Assembly (NCBI RefSeq): GCF_000576425.1
Contig: NZ_KK070001.1
Coordinates: 1 to 64,000 of the forward strand
Direction: 5' to 3'
From: Brachybacterium phenoliresistens
GTDB lineage: Bacteria > Actinomycetota > Actinomycetes > Actinomycetales > Dermabacteraceae
Length of the DNA: 64,000 nucleotides
The position numbers and the translations under genes are program-made. Below the pieces are notes generated by a model. It was not told the DNA's origin, did no database searches, and saw nothing but the letters and a program-made list of their open reading frames with translations. Below, in pieces: positions 50,959 through 60,440 of this stretch (the first letter of the stretch is position 1; each line of letters opens with the position of its first letter).

Positions 50959-51372
50959 TCATCCCCGGGGGTCGGCGTCCTCCCGCGGCGGCGCCGGAGT
51001 CTCGTCGACGGGCCGCGATCCGCCGAGGCGCTCCCGGAGCCTGTCGCGGACGGCGCGGACCGCCTCGCGCCCCCGGTCCAGCTCGGCCCGGCGCTCGTCG
51101 ATCACCGCGAGCTGCCCCTCGAGCACGGCCAGGCGCTGCGCGTCGCTCATCGTGTCCCAGTCCCGCAGCTGCGTGCGCATCTGCTCGAGGGAGAAGCCGG
51201 CGTTCCGGCCGGCGATGATCAGCTCGAGGCGGCGCACCGCCCCCGGGCCGTACTCCCGGTAGCCGTTGGCGCCGCGCGCGACCTGCCCGGGACTGAACAT
51301 GTCCTCGCGCTCGTAGTGGCGGATCGCCGAGGGTGCCAGACCCGTGCGTCGGGACAGCTCGCCGATGCGCAT
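50959..51372 (-). CDS. MerR-family transcriptional regulator
   Basis: A 137-residue MerR protein of the small type. MRIGELSRRTGLAPSAIRHYEREDMFSPGQVARGANGYREYGPGAVRRLELIIAGRNAGFSLEQMRTQL is the HTH and wing, and a coiled-coil follows (about 70-125). There are no metal-binding cysteines. The start at 51372 gives the family N-terminus; the longer frame to 51456 would translate the divergent promoter. It is divergent from a DUF998 membrane protein, and the spacer contains a MerR-type palindrome in that gene's promoter. Confidence 0.92.
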   Translation of the reverse strand: MRIGELSRRTGLAPSAIRHYEREDMFSPGQVARGANGYREYGPGAVRRLELIIAGRNAGFSLEQMRTQLRDWDTMSDAQRLAVLEGQLAVIDERRAELDRGREAVRAVRDRLRERLGGSRPVDETPAPPREDADPRG

Positions 51373-51383
51373 GGCGTCCCCCC

Positions 51384-51412
51384 TTGACCTTGAAGCGGCT
51401 TCACACTTTACC
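51384..51412 (+). promoter_or_regulatory. DUF998 promoter with a MerR-type operator
   Basis: -35 TTGACC (51384-51389), 17-base spacer, -10 TTTACC (51407-51412). The perfect palindrome TGAAGC-G-GCTTCA (51391-51403) lies in the spacer, as expected for the adjacent MerR regulator. The spacer is 17 rather than the 19-20 bases typical of MerR-activated promoters, so repression is also possible. Confidence 0.65.
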
Positions 51413-51454
51413 GTCCAGGGAGTCAGCGCATCGTCGTCGCGAAGGAAGTCCTCC

Positions 51455-52075
51455 ATGTCCCCTGTGCTCCCGCTGGTCCCGTGGCTCGCCGCCGGCGCCG
51501 CCGCCCTGTTCGCGATCCGTCTGGTGCTGTTCGCGGCGCTCCACCTGGTCCCCGGCGGCGTCCATCCGGTGCGCCACGCGGTGAGCGACTACGCGGCATC
51601 GCCGCAGCCGCGCACCCGGCGCCTGGCGACAGCGGCCTCCTGGTCGATGGCCGGGGCGTGGGTGGTGCTGGGCGCGGCGGTGCTGGCCGACTCCGCAGTC
51701 TCGGGCGCCATGGCGCAGCCCGGGCTCTGGATGCTCGTGCTGGGCGCGGTGCTGGCCCTGATGCCCCTGGTGCCCACGGATCTGCCCGATGCCCCGACGA
51801 CGCTGCGCGGGCGGGTGCATCTGCTGATGGCGATCGCCTGGTTCACGATCACCTACTCCGAGATCGGGCCGATGCGCCGCATGCTGGGCGGGTCCGCCCT
51901 CGCCGGCGCGGTCTCGGCGCTCGGGGCGATCGCCGCGGTGGGCCTGGCCGCGCTGATCATCTCCCGCCTGGTGCCGGCGCTGCGCACCCGCACCTTCGGG
52001 ATCAGCGAGCGGGTGTTCATCCTCGCCGTGACCCTCGCGCCGCTGCTCCTGGCGATCGGCCTGGCGGCCGGCTGA
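51455..52075 (+). CDS. DUF998 family membrane protein
   Basis: A 206-residue membrane protein with about six helices, of the DUF998 family (function unknown). LFAALHLVPGGVHPVRHAVSDYAASPQPRTRRLATAASWSMAGAWVVLG is the conserved opening with the DYA motif, and FGISERVFILAVTLAPLLLAIGL the end. The ATG at 51455 follows GAAGGAAGTCC. It is divergent from a MerR regulator whose candidate operator lies in this gene's promoter, so it is likely the regulated target. Confidence 0.85.
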   Translation: MSPVLPLVPWLAAGAAALFAIRLVLFAALHLVPGGVHPVRHAVSDYAASPQPRTRRLATAASWSMAGAWVVLGAAVLADSAVSGAMAQPGLWMLVLGAVLALMPLVPTDLPDAPTTLRGRVHLLMAIAWFTITYSEIGPMRRMLGGSALAGAVSALGAIAAVGLAALIISRLVPALRTRTFGISERVFILAVTLAPLLLAIGLAAG

Positions 52076-52175
52076 TCGCCCGGCACCACGGCCGGGGCAC
52101 CCCGTGGCCAGCACCCCGATCCCGCGGCCCAGCGCCCCGGGGCGGCTCCTGCCGACCGGGACCCGGACCGACGGA

Positions 52176-52207
52176 AGAGGCCGCCTCCCTCACGGGAAGC
52201 GGCCTCT
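52176..52207 (-). terminator. Terminator after tRNA-Ala
   Basis: AGAGGCCGC (52176-52184) pairs with GCGGCCTCT (52199-52207); TCCC and GGGA extend the stem across one C-A mismatch, leaving the 4-base loop TCAC. It lies just 3' of tRNA-Ala on the minus strand. Confidence 0.8.
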
Positions 52208-52218
52208 GTCCTGCGCGG

Positions 52219-52291
52219 TGGAGACTAGGGGGGTCGAACCCCTGACCTGAAGCTTGCAAAGCTACCGCTCTACCAACTGAGCTAAGTCCCC
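52219..52291 (-). tRNA. tRNA-Ala (TGC)
   Basis: A 73-base tRNA on the minus strand. The acceptor stem GGGGACT/AGTCTCC contains the G3-U70 pair that defines alanine tRNA. The D-arm is AGCTCAGTTGGTAGAGC, the anticodon stem-loop TAGCTTTGCAAGCT with anticodon TGC, and the T-arm contains GGTTCGACC. The CCA end is not encoded. Confidence 0.97.
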
Positions 52292-52338
52292 GTATCGAGT
52301 TGTGCGATCCCGGCGCACCCGGGGGTGCGGGCCTCGGA

Positions 52339-52497
52339 TCAGGAGGCGGGGATCTTCTCCGACTCGCCGGAGCCGGAGACCCTCTCGGCCTCGGCCCAGA
52401 GGTCGTTCTCGAGGCGGTCGGCCTCGACCTTCCTCCAGACAAGGAGACCGGCGACCGTGGTGCCGATCAGGACTGCTGCGAGCTTCACGAGCTTCAT
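52339..52497 (-). CDS. DLW-39 family micropeptide
   Basis: A 52-residue protein: one transmembrane helix near the N-terminus (LVKLAAVLIGTTVAGLLVW), then a soluble stretch RKVEADRLENDLWAEAERVS and an acidic, Ser/Gly-rich tail. The NDLW segment is the DLW signature of a small actinobacterial family of unknown role that regularly sits by the gyrase-linked tRNA genes. The ATG at 52497 has GGAGGA ahead. It lies between tRNA-Ile and tRNA-Ala, in the same direction, so all three may come from one transcript. It is easily missed because of its size. Confidence 0.88.
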   Translation of the reverse strand: MKLVKLAAVLIGTTVAGLLVWRKVEADRLENDLWAEAERVSGSGESEKIPAS

Positions 52498-52521
52498 CTC
52501 GAATCCTCCGATACCTCGAAG

Positions 52522-52595
52522 TGGGCCTAACTGGACTTGAACCAGTGACCTCTGTCTTATCAGGACAGCGCTCTAACCGACTGAGCTATAGGCCC
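52522..52595 (-). tRNA. tRNA-Ile (GAT)
   Basis: A 74-base tRNA on the minus strand. The acceptor stem is GGGCCTA/TAGGCCC, the D-arm AGCTCAGTCGGTTAGAGC, the anticodon loop CTGATAA with anticodon GAT, and the T-arm contains GGTTCAAGTCC. The CCA end is not encoded. It is followed 24 bases downstream by the DLW-39 gene. Confidence 0.97.
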
Positions 52596-52709
52596 GTGCG
52601 ACGTCGATCCCGCTCTCGCGGAACCTCTGCCGACGCACAACTGTACAGCCGGGGCGGGATCGGAGCCAACTCGGGGTGCGCGACTGTCCCGCAGGTCACA
52701 GAGCAGCGG

Positions 52710-53561
52710 TCAGAGCCCGTCCGCGTCGTGCCAGAGGTTCTGCCATCGCCAGTCGATGGGGTCGCCGGCGCGCTGGTACCGGATGTCCGTGGACAGCCGC
52801 AGGGTCCCCGTCCCGTCGACGTTGTCGAGGGCGGCATGGATGATGTGCGCCGAGTGCACGACCACGTCACCGGCGGCGTAGTCGGTCACCAGCCAGCGGG
52901 CGTCGTGCTCCTCCGCGAGGGCGGGGAGATCCGCCGTGATCGAGGCCGCCGGGCGCCGCAGCCGCCCCTGCGCCTCCTCGCGCAGCACGCGGCGGTGGCT
53001 GCCCTCGAGATAGGTGAGACCGCCCCGCTGCCGCGGACAGTCCCCGAGGGGGATCCACAGGGAGAGCACCCGATCGGTCCCCTCCCGCAGGTAGACCAGG
53101 TCGTAGTGCGCCTGCGTCGCCGTGCCGATCCCGGACTCGCCGGGGCGGGTGTGCCGGATGATCCGGCGCCGATGCAGGTGGACGCGATCCCCGAGCAGCC
53201 AGGCGAACCAGTTCCGGATCCGCGGCAGCGTGCACAGGCGCTCGTACTGCGCCGAGGGCACGATCTCCTCGAACAGCCGGCGGCGCAGCAGGGCCCGGTC
53301 GATCTCCTCGCCGGCGTCGATCCCCGCGGGAGCCCGGTCATCGTCCGGGACCAGGCCCGTGCCGCGCATCGCGGAGAAGTAGAAGCGACGGAAGTCGAGG
53401 ACCTCCCGGGCGGGGAGGTGTCCGGGCAGGTACAGATACCCGTCCCGTCGCAGGCGGTGCCAGAGGGCGTCCCGGTCCTGGCGTTCGTCCGCCGGCACCG
53501 GCTCCAGCGGGCCCAGCCGCTCCGGTCGCTCGTCGAGGACATATCCGTTCGAGGTGAGCAT
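52710..53561 (-). CDS. Phytanoyl-CoA dioxygenase (PhyH) family protein
   Basis: A 283-residue Fe(II)/2-oxoglutarate dioxygenase-like protein. The iron ligands are visible as H152-Y-D154 in TQAHYDLVY and the distal His242 in GDVVVHSAHIIHAALDN, with Arg255 (GTLRLSTD) for 2-oxoglutarate. GGLTYLEGSHRRVL is the typical central segment. It should hydroxylate a small molecule. It is divergent from an AraC regulator with only 75 bases between, a frequent combination. No biosynthetic or siderophore genes are nearby, so the substrate is open. It sits between tRNA-Ile and DUF3566, interrupting the usual gyrase-tRNA block. Confidence 0.9.
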   Translation of the reverse strand: MLTSNGYVLDERPERLGPLEPVPADERQDRDALWHRLRRDGYLYLPGHLPAREVLDFRRFYFSAMRGTGLVPDDDRAPAGIDAGEEIDRALLRRRLFEEIVPSAQYERLCTLPRIRNWFAWLLGDRVHLHRRRIIRHTRPGESGIGTATQAHYDLVYLREGTDRVLSLWIPLGDCPRQRGGLTYLEGSHRRVLREEAQGRLRRPAASITADLPALAEEHDARWLVTDYAAGDVVVHSAHIIHAALDNVDGTGTLRLSTDIRYQRAGDPIDWRWQNLWHDADGL

Positions 53562-53600
53562 GCATCCAGCCTCCGCGCCGCCGACGGGCATGTCCCGGAC

Positions 53601-53629
53601 TTCTCGCGACAGAGGACCAGGACTATCCT
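53601..53629 (+). promoter_or_regulatory. Candidate leaderless promoter of the AraC gene
   Basis: -10 TATCCT (53624-53629) lies 7 bases before the ATG, with a weak -35 TTCTCG (53601-53606) at 17 bases. There is no ribosome-binding site, so a leaderless transcript is probable. Confidence 0.5.
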
Positions 53630-53636
53630 CACGGGC

Positions 53637-54497
53637 ATGCCGCAGCCCGAGACCAGGCCGTGGGCGCACTACGCCCCGATATCGCACATCCTGCGCGATT
53701 CCGGTCTGTGCTGCCTGGGTGCCGGGGAGCAGCAGGGCACCCCCGCGCCGGTGCGGCGCCGCGTGCTCGGCCACCACGCGATCCTCGTCATCACCGCGGG
53801 GACGGGCCGCTTCGAGGACGCCGCGGGGAGCCACCGGATCAACGGCCCGTCCTGGCTGTGGCTGGATGCCGGCCGATGGCACAGCTACCGCCCCGATCCG
53901 GCCGGCTGGAGCGAGCACTGGGTCCTCCTGGACGGGATCGGTGCTCGGGCCTATCGCCCGGCCGTGCGCGGCCCCGGAGACGCCGTGGTCCGGCCGCTGC
54001 GGATGCCCGAGGGGCAGGTCGGGACCGTGTTCGAGCAGCTGCGCTCCGCGACCGGCTCCCCGGGTCGCACGGCCGCGCTGCGGGCCTCGGCCCTGGTGCA
54101 CCGCCTCCTCGGGGAGCTGCTGCCCGCCGACGGGGACGATGCCGCGGCCTCCGTGGTGGACGAGGTGGTGCGATCGGCGGCCGAGCACCTCACGGTCCTG
54201 CAGCGGGCCGCGCGCGCCGGGATCAGCCCTGCGCAGCTGCGCGAGGAGATCCACGGGCGCACCGGGATGACGCCGCACGAGCTGGTCCTGGCCGTGCGGC
54301 TGCGCAGCGCCCAATCTCTCCTGGCGGGCACCGATCTGAGCATCACCCGGGTCGCCGCGGACGTCGGCTTCGAGGACGCCTCGTACTTCGCCCGTCTGTT
54401 CCGCCGTCCCATCGGCCTGACGCCGCGGGAGTTCCGGGCGCAGCACCGCCGTCCGGACGTGCCGCCGGACCCCGCGCCGGGGACGCCCTCGCCCTGA
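53637..54497 (+). CDS. AraC-family transcriptional regulator
   Basis: A 286-residue AraC-type activator. The N-terminal cupin-like domain includes VLGHHAILVITAGTGRFEDAAGSHRINGPSWLWLDAGRWHSY, and the C-terminal double helix-turn-helix is LQRAARAGISPAQLREEIHGRTGMTPHELVLAVRLRSAQSLLAGTDLSITRVAADVGFEDASYFARLFRRPIGLTPREFR. It is divergent from the PhyH gene, which is its likely target. The start at 53637 appears leaderless. It shares a strong terminator with the convergent gyrase operon. Confidence 0.92.
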   Translation: MPQPETRPWAHYAPISHILRDSGLCCLGAGEQQGTPAPVRRRVLGHHAILVITAGTGRFEDAAGSHRINGPSWLWLDAGRWHSYRPDPAGWSEHWVLLDGIGARAYRPAVRGPGDAVVRPLRMPEGQVGTVFEQLRSATGSPGRTAALRASALVHRLLGELLPADGDDAAASVVDEVVRSAAEHLTVLQRAARAGISPAQLREEIHGRTGMTPHELVLAVRLRSAQSLLAGTDLSITRVAADVGFEDASYFARLFRRPIGLTPREFRAQHRRPDVPPDPAPGTPSP

Positions 54498-54532
54498 CGC
54501 GCATCACGGCAGCTCGGCATCGGGCCGGAACG

Positions 54533-54568
54533 GCAGCGGGCCCCGTGGATGTCCACGGGGCCCGCTGC
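54533..54568. terminator. Terminator of the gyrase operon and the AraC gene
   Basis: A perfect 17-base inverted repeat, 54533-54549 against 54552-54568, separated by TG. It lies between the convergent AraC and DUF3566 stops, 15 bases from the DUF3566 stop, and serves both strands. Confidence 0.88.
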
Positions 54569-54583
54569 GCGACGACGAGGTTC

Positions 54584-55111
54584 TCAGTCGTCGGTGAAGG
54601 TCATGGTCAGGCCGCCCAGCAGCGCCGCCACGATGTTGTAGAGGAACGCCAGCAGCGTGCCCAGGGCGGTGATGATGACGACGTTGACCGCCGCGATCAC
54701 CGTGCCGTAGCTGACGAACTTGGAGAAGGTGAAGAACTCCATGAACGGCAGCGGATCGCCGCCGGTGAGGTCGCGGCCCAGGCTGTCGATCGAGGCCCAG
54801 ATGCCCATGGCGTTGACGATGTTCCACAGCAGGATGATCGCCACCACCGTCGCGATGCCGATCGCGATCGCGATGAGGAAGCTGAGCTTCATCACCGAGA
54901 ACGGGTCCACGCTGGACAGGGTCAGTCGGACGCGGCGCACCACCCGGGCGTCGGCGTCGTCCGCGGCCGCCTTCTTGGCGGGGCTGCGGCTCGAGCCCTT
55001 GGACGCGTCGCCCGATCCCTGAAGGGACTCGCCCGTCCCCTCCGCCGGGGAGGCGGCGGACGGCGCCGCCTCGGCCTCCGGCGTCGAGGTCTGCTGATCA
55101 TTGCTCGCCAC
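54584..55111 (-). CDS. DUF3566 transmembrane protein
   Basis: A 175-residue membrane protein of the DUF3566 family, found just after gyrA in most actinobacteria. A 55-residue Ala/Ser/Glu-rich disordered head precedes VRLTLSSVDPFSVMKLSFLIAIAIGIATVVAIILLWNIVNAMGIWASI (helix 1) and VIAAVNVVIITALGTLLAFLYNIVAALLGGLTMTFTDD (helix 2). Its function is not established. The ATG at 55111 is 3 bases after the gyrA stop, so it is the last gene of the gyrB-gyrA operon. A strong terminator follows. Confidence 0.93.
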   Translation of the reverse strand: MASNDQQTSTPEAEAAPSAASPAEGTGESLQGSGDASKGSSRSPAKKAAADDADARVVRRVRLTLSSVDPFSVMKLSFLIAIAIGIATVVAIILLWNIVNAMGIWASIDSLGRDLTGGDPLPFMEFFTFSKFVSYGTVIAAVNVVIITALGTLLAFLYNIVAALLGGLTMTFTDD

Positions 55112-55114
55112 GGG

Positions 55115-57982
55115 TCACTCCTCGGGATCTTCGTCGCCTGCGCGCAGGGCGTCGGACTCGTCAGAGCCTAGAGCATCGGCCTGGTCATCCGGCGCCTGTG
55201 CTCCCCCGGCGTCCGGCGCCTCGTCGATGGCGCCCTGCTCCTCCACGCTACCGCCCGGCTCCTGGGAGCCCGGCGCCGGCGCGCCCTCGGGGCTGCCGTC
55301 GCCGGCGCCCTCGGCCTCGTCCTCGTCGACCTCCGACTCGGCCGAGGTGGTCACGAGCATGATGCGGTCGCCCTTGTCGGGCTTGGCGAAGATGACGCCC
55401 ATGGTGGTGCGGCCCTTGGCCGGGACCTCGGCGACCTTCGAGCGGACCACCTTGCCCTTCTCCATCACCACGAGCAGCTCGTCGGACTCGGTGACCACGG
55501 CCGCGCCCACCAGGTGGCCGCGGTCGTCGGGCAGCTTGGCCACGCGGATGCCGAGGCCTCCGCGGCCCTGCAGGCGGTACTCGTCGATCGGGGAGCGCTT
55601 GGCGTAGCCGCCGTCGGTCACGGTCACCACGAAGGTGTCGGGACGGACCACGTCCAGGGCCAGCACCTCGTCGTCGCCGCGGAACTTCATGCCGGTGACG
55701 CCGCTGGTGGCGCGGCCCATCGGCCGCAGGACCGCGTCCTCCGCGGGGAAGCGGACGGACTGCCCGCCGGTGGAGACCAGCAGCAGGTGGTCGTCGCTGT
55801 TGACCACGCGGGCGCCGACCACCTCGTCGGTGCGCAGCCCCTCGGGGCCCTGCACCTCGCGCAGGTTGATGGCGATGATGCCGCCCTGGCGGCTGGAGTC
55901 GAAGGCCGTCAGCGGCGTCTTCTTGACCAGGCCGGACTTCGTGGCCAGCACCAGGTACTCGGCGTCCTCGTAGGAGGAGATCGCCAGCACCGAGGCGATG
56001 CCCTCGTCGGGCTGGAAGGCCATCAGGTTCGCCACGTGCTGGCCCTTGGCGTCGCGCGGCGCCTCGGGGATCTCGTAGCCCTTGGCCCGGTAGACGCGCC
56101 CGGCGGTGGTGAAGAACAGCAGCCACTGATGGGTGGTGGTGGTGAAGAAGTGCTCGACCACGTCGTCGGCGCGCAGCGTCGCCCCGCGCACGCCCTTGCC
56201 GCCGCGCTTCTGCGCCCGGTACTGGTCGGTGCGGGTGCGCTTGACGTAGCCGCCGCGGGTGATCGTGACGACCACGTCCTCCTCGGGGATCAGGTCCTCC
56301 ATCGACATGTCGCTGTCGAAGGGGAGGATCTGGGTGCGCCGGTCGTCGCCGAAGCGGTCGACGATCTCGGCGAGCTCCTCGGAGACGATCTCGCGCTGGC
56401 GCTGCGGGGAGGCGAGGATCGCGGTGTACTCGATGATCAGCGCCTCGAGCCGGTCGTGCTCCTCGATGATCTTCTGGCGCTCCAGGGCGGCCAGGCGGCG
56501 CAGCTGCATCGACAGGATGGCGTTGGCCTGGATCTCGTCGATCTCCAGCAGCTTCATCAGGCCGGTGCGCGCCTCGTCGGCATCGGGAGAGCGGCGGATC
56601 AGGGCGATGACCTCGTCCAGGGCGTCCAGGGCCTTGAGGTAGCCGCGGTAGACGTGGATCTGGCGCTCGGCCTCGGCGAGCAGGTACTGGGTGCGCCGCA
56701 CGATCACGGTGATCTGGTGCTTGGTCCACTCGCGCACGAAGGAGTCGATCGACAGGGTGCGCGGCACCCCGTTGACCAGCGCCAGCATGTTCGCGGAGAA
56801 GTTCTCCTGCAGCGAGGTGTGCTTGTACAGGTTGTTCAGCACGACCTTGGCGACGGCGTCGCGCTTGAGGGTGAGGACCAGGCGCTGGCCGGTGCGGCCG
56901 GAGGTCTCGTCGTTGATGTCGGCGATGCCCTGCAGCTTGCCGAGCTTGACGAGCTCGGCGATCTTCCGGGCGAGGGTGTCGGGGTTGACCTGGTAGGGCA
57001 GCTCGGTGATCACCAGCGCCATGCGCCCGTTGATCTCCTCGGTGGAGACGACCGCGCGCTGGGTGATCGAGCCGCGCCCGGTGCGGTACGCCTCCTCGAT
57101 GCCCTTGGTGCCCACGATGGTCGCGCCCGAGGGGAAGTCGGGGCCCTTGATGCGCGCCAGGCACGCGTCGAGCAGCTCCTCCTTGGTGGCCTCGTAGTTG
57201 GTCAGCAGCCACTGCACGGCGTCGGCGACCTCGCGCAGGTTGTGCGGGGGGATGTTGGTGGCCATGCCCACCGCGATGCCGGCCGAGCCGTTGCACAGCA
57301 GGTTCGGGAAGCGGGCGGGCAGGATCTCCGGCTCCTGGAGGGTGCCGTCGTAGTTGTCCCGCATGTCGACGGTGTTCTTGTCGATGTCGCGGACCAGCTC
57401 CAGGGCCAGCGGCGCCATCTTGCACTCGGTGTACCGCGCGGCGGCGGCGCCGTCGTCGCCGGCCGAGCCGAAGTTGCCCTGCCCGAGGATCAGCGGGTAG
57501 CGCATGTTCCACGGCTGCACCAGACGCACCATGGCGTCGTAGATCGCGGAGTCGCCGTGGGGGTGGTACCCGCCCATGACCTCGCCGACGACCTTCGCGC
57601 ACTTGGAGAAGGAGCGGTCGGGGCGGTAGCCGCCGTCGTACATCGCATAGGTGATGCGGCGGTGCACGGGCTTGAGGCCGTCGCGGACGTCCGGCAGGGC
57701 GCGGTCCACGATCACGCTCATGGCGTAGTCGAGGAAGGAGCGCTGCATCTCGTGGTTGAGGTCGACCTGCGTGATGAGGTCGCCCTCGCCCTCGTCGAGG
57801 GGGTCGACCAGGGTCACGGTGCGGTGCTCGGCGTCGGCGGCGCTGACCTCGTGGCCGCCGGCGGGCGCGCTGTCGGGGCCGACGGGGGCGCCGGAGCCGG
57901 TGGCGTCCAGGGCGGGGTCGGGCAGGTCGCCGGGCAGGTCCTCCTGGCCGGGGTTCTCGGGGGTCTGGGGGGTGTCGCTCAT
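55115..57982 (-). CDS. gyrA: DNA gyrase subunit A
   Basis: A 955-residue type II topoisomerase subunit that cuts and rejoins DNA. The active-site Tyr184 is in AARYTE. The quinolone-determining region reads [10 protein letters not shown], with Ser145 and Asp149 at the positions of E. coli Ser83 and Asp87, so the sequence shows no common resistance change. The C-terminal wrapping domain has the GyrA box-like [10 protein letters not shown]. An unusual acidic N-terminal extension of about 65 residues and an acidic C-terminal tail are present. It follows gyrB by 80 bases and precedes DUF3566. Confidence 0.98.
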   Translation of the reverse strand: MSDTPQTPENPGQEDLPGDLPDPALDATGSGAPVGPDSAPAGGHEVSAADAEHRTVTLVDPLDEGEGDLITQVDLNHEMQRSFLDYAMSVIVDRALPDVRDGLKPVHRRITYAMYDGGYRPDRSFSKCAKVVGEVMGGYHPHGDSAIYDAMVRLVQPWNMRYPLILGQGNFGSAGDDGAAAARYTECKMAPLALELVRDIDKNTVDMRDNYDGTLQEPEILPARFPNLLCNGSAGIAVGMATNIPPHNLREVADAVQWLLTNYEATKEELLDACLARIKGPDFPSGATIVGTKGIEEAYRTGRGSITQRAVVSTEEINGRMALVITELPYQVNPDTLARKIAELVKLGKLQGIADINDETSGRTGQRLVLTLKRDAVAKVVLNNLYKHTSLQENFSANMLALVNGVPRTLSIDSFVREWTKHQITVIVRRTQYLLAEAERQIHVYRGYLKALDALDEVIALIRRSPDADEARTGLMKLLEIDEIQANAILSMQLRRLAALERQKIIEEHDRLEALIIEYTAILASPQRQREIVSEELAEIVDRFGDDRRTQILPFDSDMSMEDLIPEEDVVVTITRGGYVKRTRTDQYRAQKRGGKGVRGATLRADDVVEHFFTTTTHQWLLFFTTAGRVYRAKGYEIPEAPRDAKGQHVANLMAFQPDEGIASVLAISSYEDAEYLVLATKSGLVKKTPLTAFDSSRQGGIIAINLREVQGPEGLRTDEVVGARVVNSDDHLLLVSTGGQSVRFPAEDAVLRPMGRATSGVTGMKFRGDDEVLALDVVRPDTFVVTVTDGGYAKRSPIDEYRLQGRGGLGIRVAKLPDDRGHLVGAAVVTESDELLVVMEKGKVVRSKVAEVPAKGRTTMGVIFAKPDKGDRIMLVTTSAESEVDEDEAEGAGDGSPEGAPAPGSQEPGGSVEEQGAIDEAPDAGGAQAPDDQADALGSDESDALRAGDEDPEE

Positions 57983-58062
57983 GCGGAGCCACCTTTCACG
58001 CGAAGACGGAGGTCACGGGTGCACGTCTCGGGGCGGCCGGGCGGGGCCGCGCGCCGAGCAGG

Positions 58063-60093
58063 TCAGATGTCCAGGAAGCGCACGTCCTTCGCGTTCTCCT
58101 GGATGAAGCGGCGGCGGGACTCGACGTCATCGCCCATGAGCACGGAGAAGATCGCGTCGGCATCGGCGGCCTCGTCCACGGTGACCTGCTTGAGGGTGCG
58201 GGTGGCGCGGTCCATCGTGGTGTTCTGGAGCTCCTTCCAGTCCATCTCGCCGAGACCCTTGTAGCGCTGGATGCCGTTGTCCTTGGGGATCCGCTTGCCG
58301 GCCGCGCGGCCCTCGACCAGGCGGGTGTCGCGCTCCTCGTCGCTGAAGACGTAGTCGTGAGGGGCGTTGGACCACTTCAGGCGGTACAGCGGCGGCATCG
58401 CGATGAACACGTGGCCCAGCTCGATCAGCGGGCGCATGTAGCGGAACAGCAGCGTGAGCAGCAGGGTGCAGATGTGCTGGCCGTCGACGTCGGCATCGGC
58501 CATCAGGATGATCTTGTGGTACCGCAGCTTGGAGGCGTCGAAGTCGTCGCCGATGCCCGTGCCGAAGGCCGTGATCAGCGAGCGGACCTCCTGGTTGTCC
58601 AGCGCGCGGTCCAGGCGGGCCTTCTCCACGTTGAGGATCTTGCCGCGGATGGGCAGGATCGCCTGGGTGCGGGGGTCGCGGCCCTGCACGGCGGAGCCGC
58701 CGGCGCTGTCGCCCTCGACGATGAAGATCTCCGACTCGCCGGGGTTGCGGGAGGCGCAGTCGCGCAGCTTGCCCGGCATGCCGCCGCTCTCCAGCGGGGA
58801 CTTGCGGCGGGTCGCATCGCGCGCCTTGCGGGCGGCCTCGCGGGCCATCGCCGCGGACTGCGCCTTGCGGACGATGTCGCGGGCCTCGTTCGGGTGGGAC
58901 TCGAACCAGGCGCCGAGCTCCTCGGTCATCACCTTGGAGACGAAGGTGCGGGCGATGGTGTTGCCGAGCTTCGTCTTGGTCTGGCCCTCGAACTGGGGCT
59001 CGCCGAGCTTGACGGAGACGACGGCGGTCAGGCCCTCGCGGATGTCCTCGCCGGTGAGGTTGGCGTCCTTCTCCTTGAGCACGCCCTGCGCCCGGCCGTA
59101 CCGGTTGACGATGCCGGTCAGCGCGGAGCGGAAGCCCTCCTCGTGGGTGCCGCCCTCATGGGTGTTGATGGTGTTGGCGTAGGTGTGCACGGACTCGGAG
59201 TACGCGCCGGTCCACTGCATGGCGATCTCCACCGAGATCATCGCCGTGGTGTCCTCGGCCTCGAAGCCGATGATGTCGGGGTGGATGACCTCGGCGCGCT
59301 TGGCCTTGTTGATGAAGTCGACGAAGTCCGCCAGGCCCCGCTCGTAGCGGTAGGAGACCGTCTTGGGGCCGACCGGCTCGCCGGCGTGCTCCGCCTCGCG
59401 CTCGACGTCGAGGGCCTCGTCCTCGTCCTGCTCCGGGAGCCGCTCGTCGGTGAGGGAGATGCGCAGGCCCTTGTTGAGGAAGGCCATCTGCTGGAAGCGC
59501 TTGCGGAGGGTCTCGAAGTCGTAGACCGTGGACTCGAAGATCTCCGGGTCCGCCCAGAAGGTGATGGTGGTGCCGGTCTCCTCGGTGGCCTCGCCCTTGT
59601 CCAGGGGCGCGGCGGGCACGCCGCGGTGGTAGGCCTGGCGCCACACGTGGCCCTCGCGGCGGATCTCGACCTCCATGCGGCGCGAGAGCGCGTTGACCAC
59701 GGAGGAGCCCACGCCGTGCAGGCCGCCGGAGACCGCGTAGCCGCCGCCGCCGAACTTGCCGCCGGCGTGCAGGACCGTGAGCACGACCTCGACGGCGGGG
59801 CGGCCCTCGGTGGGGTGCATCTCCACGGGGATGCCGCGGGCGTGGTCGACCACGCGCACGCCGCCGTCCTCCAGCAGCGTGACCTCGATGGAGTCGCCGT
59901 GCCCGGCCATCGCCTCGTCGACGGAGTTGTCGACGATCTCCTGGACCATGTGGTGCAGGCCGCGCTCACCCGTGGAGCCGATGTACATGCCCGGCCTCTT
60001 GCGGACGGCCTCGAGGCCCTCCAGGACGGTGATGTCCGAGGCCTCGTAGTGCTCAGGGGAATGGGCGGCGGTCTGGGCTGCGCTCTGGCTCAC
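58063..60093 (-). CDS. gyrB: DNA gyrase subunit B
   Basis: A 676-residue ATPase subunit of gyrase. The GHKL ATP site shows [26 protein letters not shown] and [15 protein letters not shown]. The TOPRIM domain has EGDSAGGSA and [13 protein letters not shown], and the C-terminus carries [20 protein letters not shown]. The start is a GTG at 60093 with GAGGAG 11 bases upstream; the frame runs far upstream but those codons are not family-like and cross the promoter. It works with GyrA to introduce negative supercoils. Upstream of it here are riboflavin genes, not recF. Confidence 0.98.
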   Translation of the reverse strand: MSQSAAQTAAHSPEHYEASDITVLEGLEAVRKRPGMYIGSTGERGLHHMVQEIVDNSVDEAMAGHGDSIEVTLLEDGGVRVVDHARGIPVEMHPTEGRPAVEVVLTVLHAGGKFGGGGYAVSGGLHGVGSSVVNALSRRMEVEIRREGHVWRQAYHRGVPAAPLDKGEATEETGTTITFWADPEIFESTVYDFETLRKRFQQMAFLNKGLRISLTDERLPEQDEDEALDVEREAEHAGEPVGPKTVSYRYERGLADFVDFINKAKRAEVIHPDIIGFEAEDTTAMISVEIAMQWTGAYSESVHTYANTINTHEGGTHEEGFRSALTGIVNRYGRAQGVLKEKDANLTGEDIREGLTAVVSVKLGEPQFEGQTKTKLGNTIARTFVSKVMTEELGAWFESHPNEARDIVRKAQSAAMAREAARKARDATRRKSPLESGGMPGKLRDCASRNPGESEIFIVEGDSAGGSAVQGRDPRTQAILPIRGKILNVEKARLDRALDNQEVRSLITAFGTGIGDDFDASKLRYHKIILMADADVDGQHICTLLLTLLFRYMRPLIELGHVFIAMPPLYRLKWSNAPHDYVFSDEERDTRLVEGRAAGKRIPKDNGIQRYKGLGEMDWKELQNTTMDRATRTLKQVTVDEAADADAIFSVLMGDDVESRRRFIQENAKDVRFLDI

Positions 60094-60440
60094 GGAAGGA
60101 TCCGCTCCTCGGGGTCCGGCGTCCCCGGCGAGGTGCCGCGCCGGGGTGGTCCGCGCCGCCGCCGGGGCGCCGCCGGATGCCGGTGCGAGACGGCGTCCGC
60201 GGCCGCGCGAGGGCGGTGGCCGAACCTTCTCGATCCTACCGGAAACCGGTCCCGAAATCACGTCGACGGGCCGTCGACGCGGGGTCTCTGAGACGCACCA
60301 GATGCCCCTGAGAGCCGCGCAAGGGCCGCTGCGAGCGATTCGCGCCCCGGGAGACGAGGGCCTGTACGTCTCCCCGGGCGCTCGGCCCTCACAAGGCCGC
60401 TGGCGCGCTCGGGCCGGCGGCCGATGGGGCCGGCGGCCGC
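60094..60440. other. Gene-free region between ribH and gyrB
   Basis: 347 bases without a gene. It holds the gyrB promoter and a 140-base GC-rich leader (60094-60232), a 19-base palindrome beside the promoter, a GTCTC-T-GAGAC palindrome (60284-60294), and a duplicated GGCCGGCGGCCG (separated by ATGG) just before the end of ribH. No DnaA boxes or AT-rich unwinding region are seen, so it is not the replication origin. Confidence 0.7.
60233..60279 (-). promoter_or_regulatory. gyrB promoter with adjacent palindrome
   Basis: On the minus strand: -35 GTGATT (60256-60261), 17-base spacer, -10 TAGGAT (60233-60238). Immediately upstream, the perfect palindrome CGTCGACGG-G-CCGTCGACG (60261-60279) touches the -35. 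It may be a regulator site or part of a terminator for the rib genes. Confidence 0.55.

Noticed and set aside
60094..60440. Possible replication origin next to gyrB
   Set aside because: No DnaA-box-like sequences or AT-rich unwinding region, and dnaA, dnaN and recF are absent.
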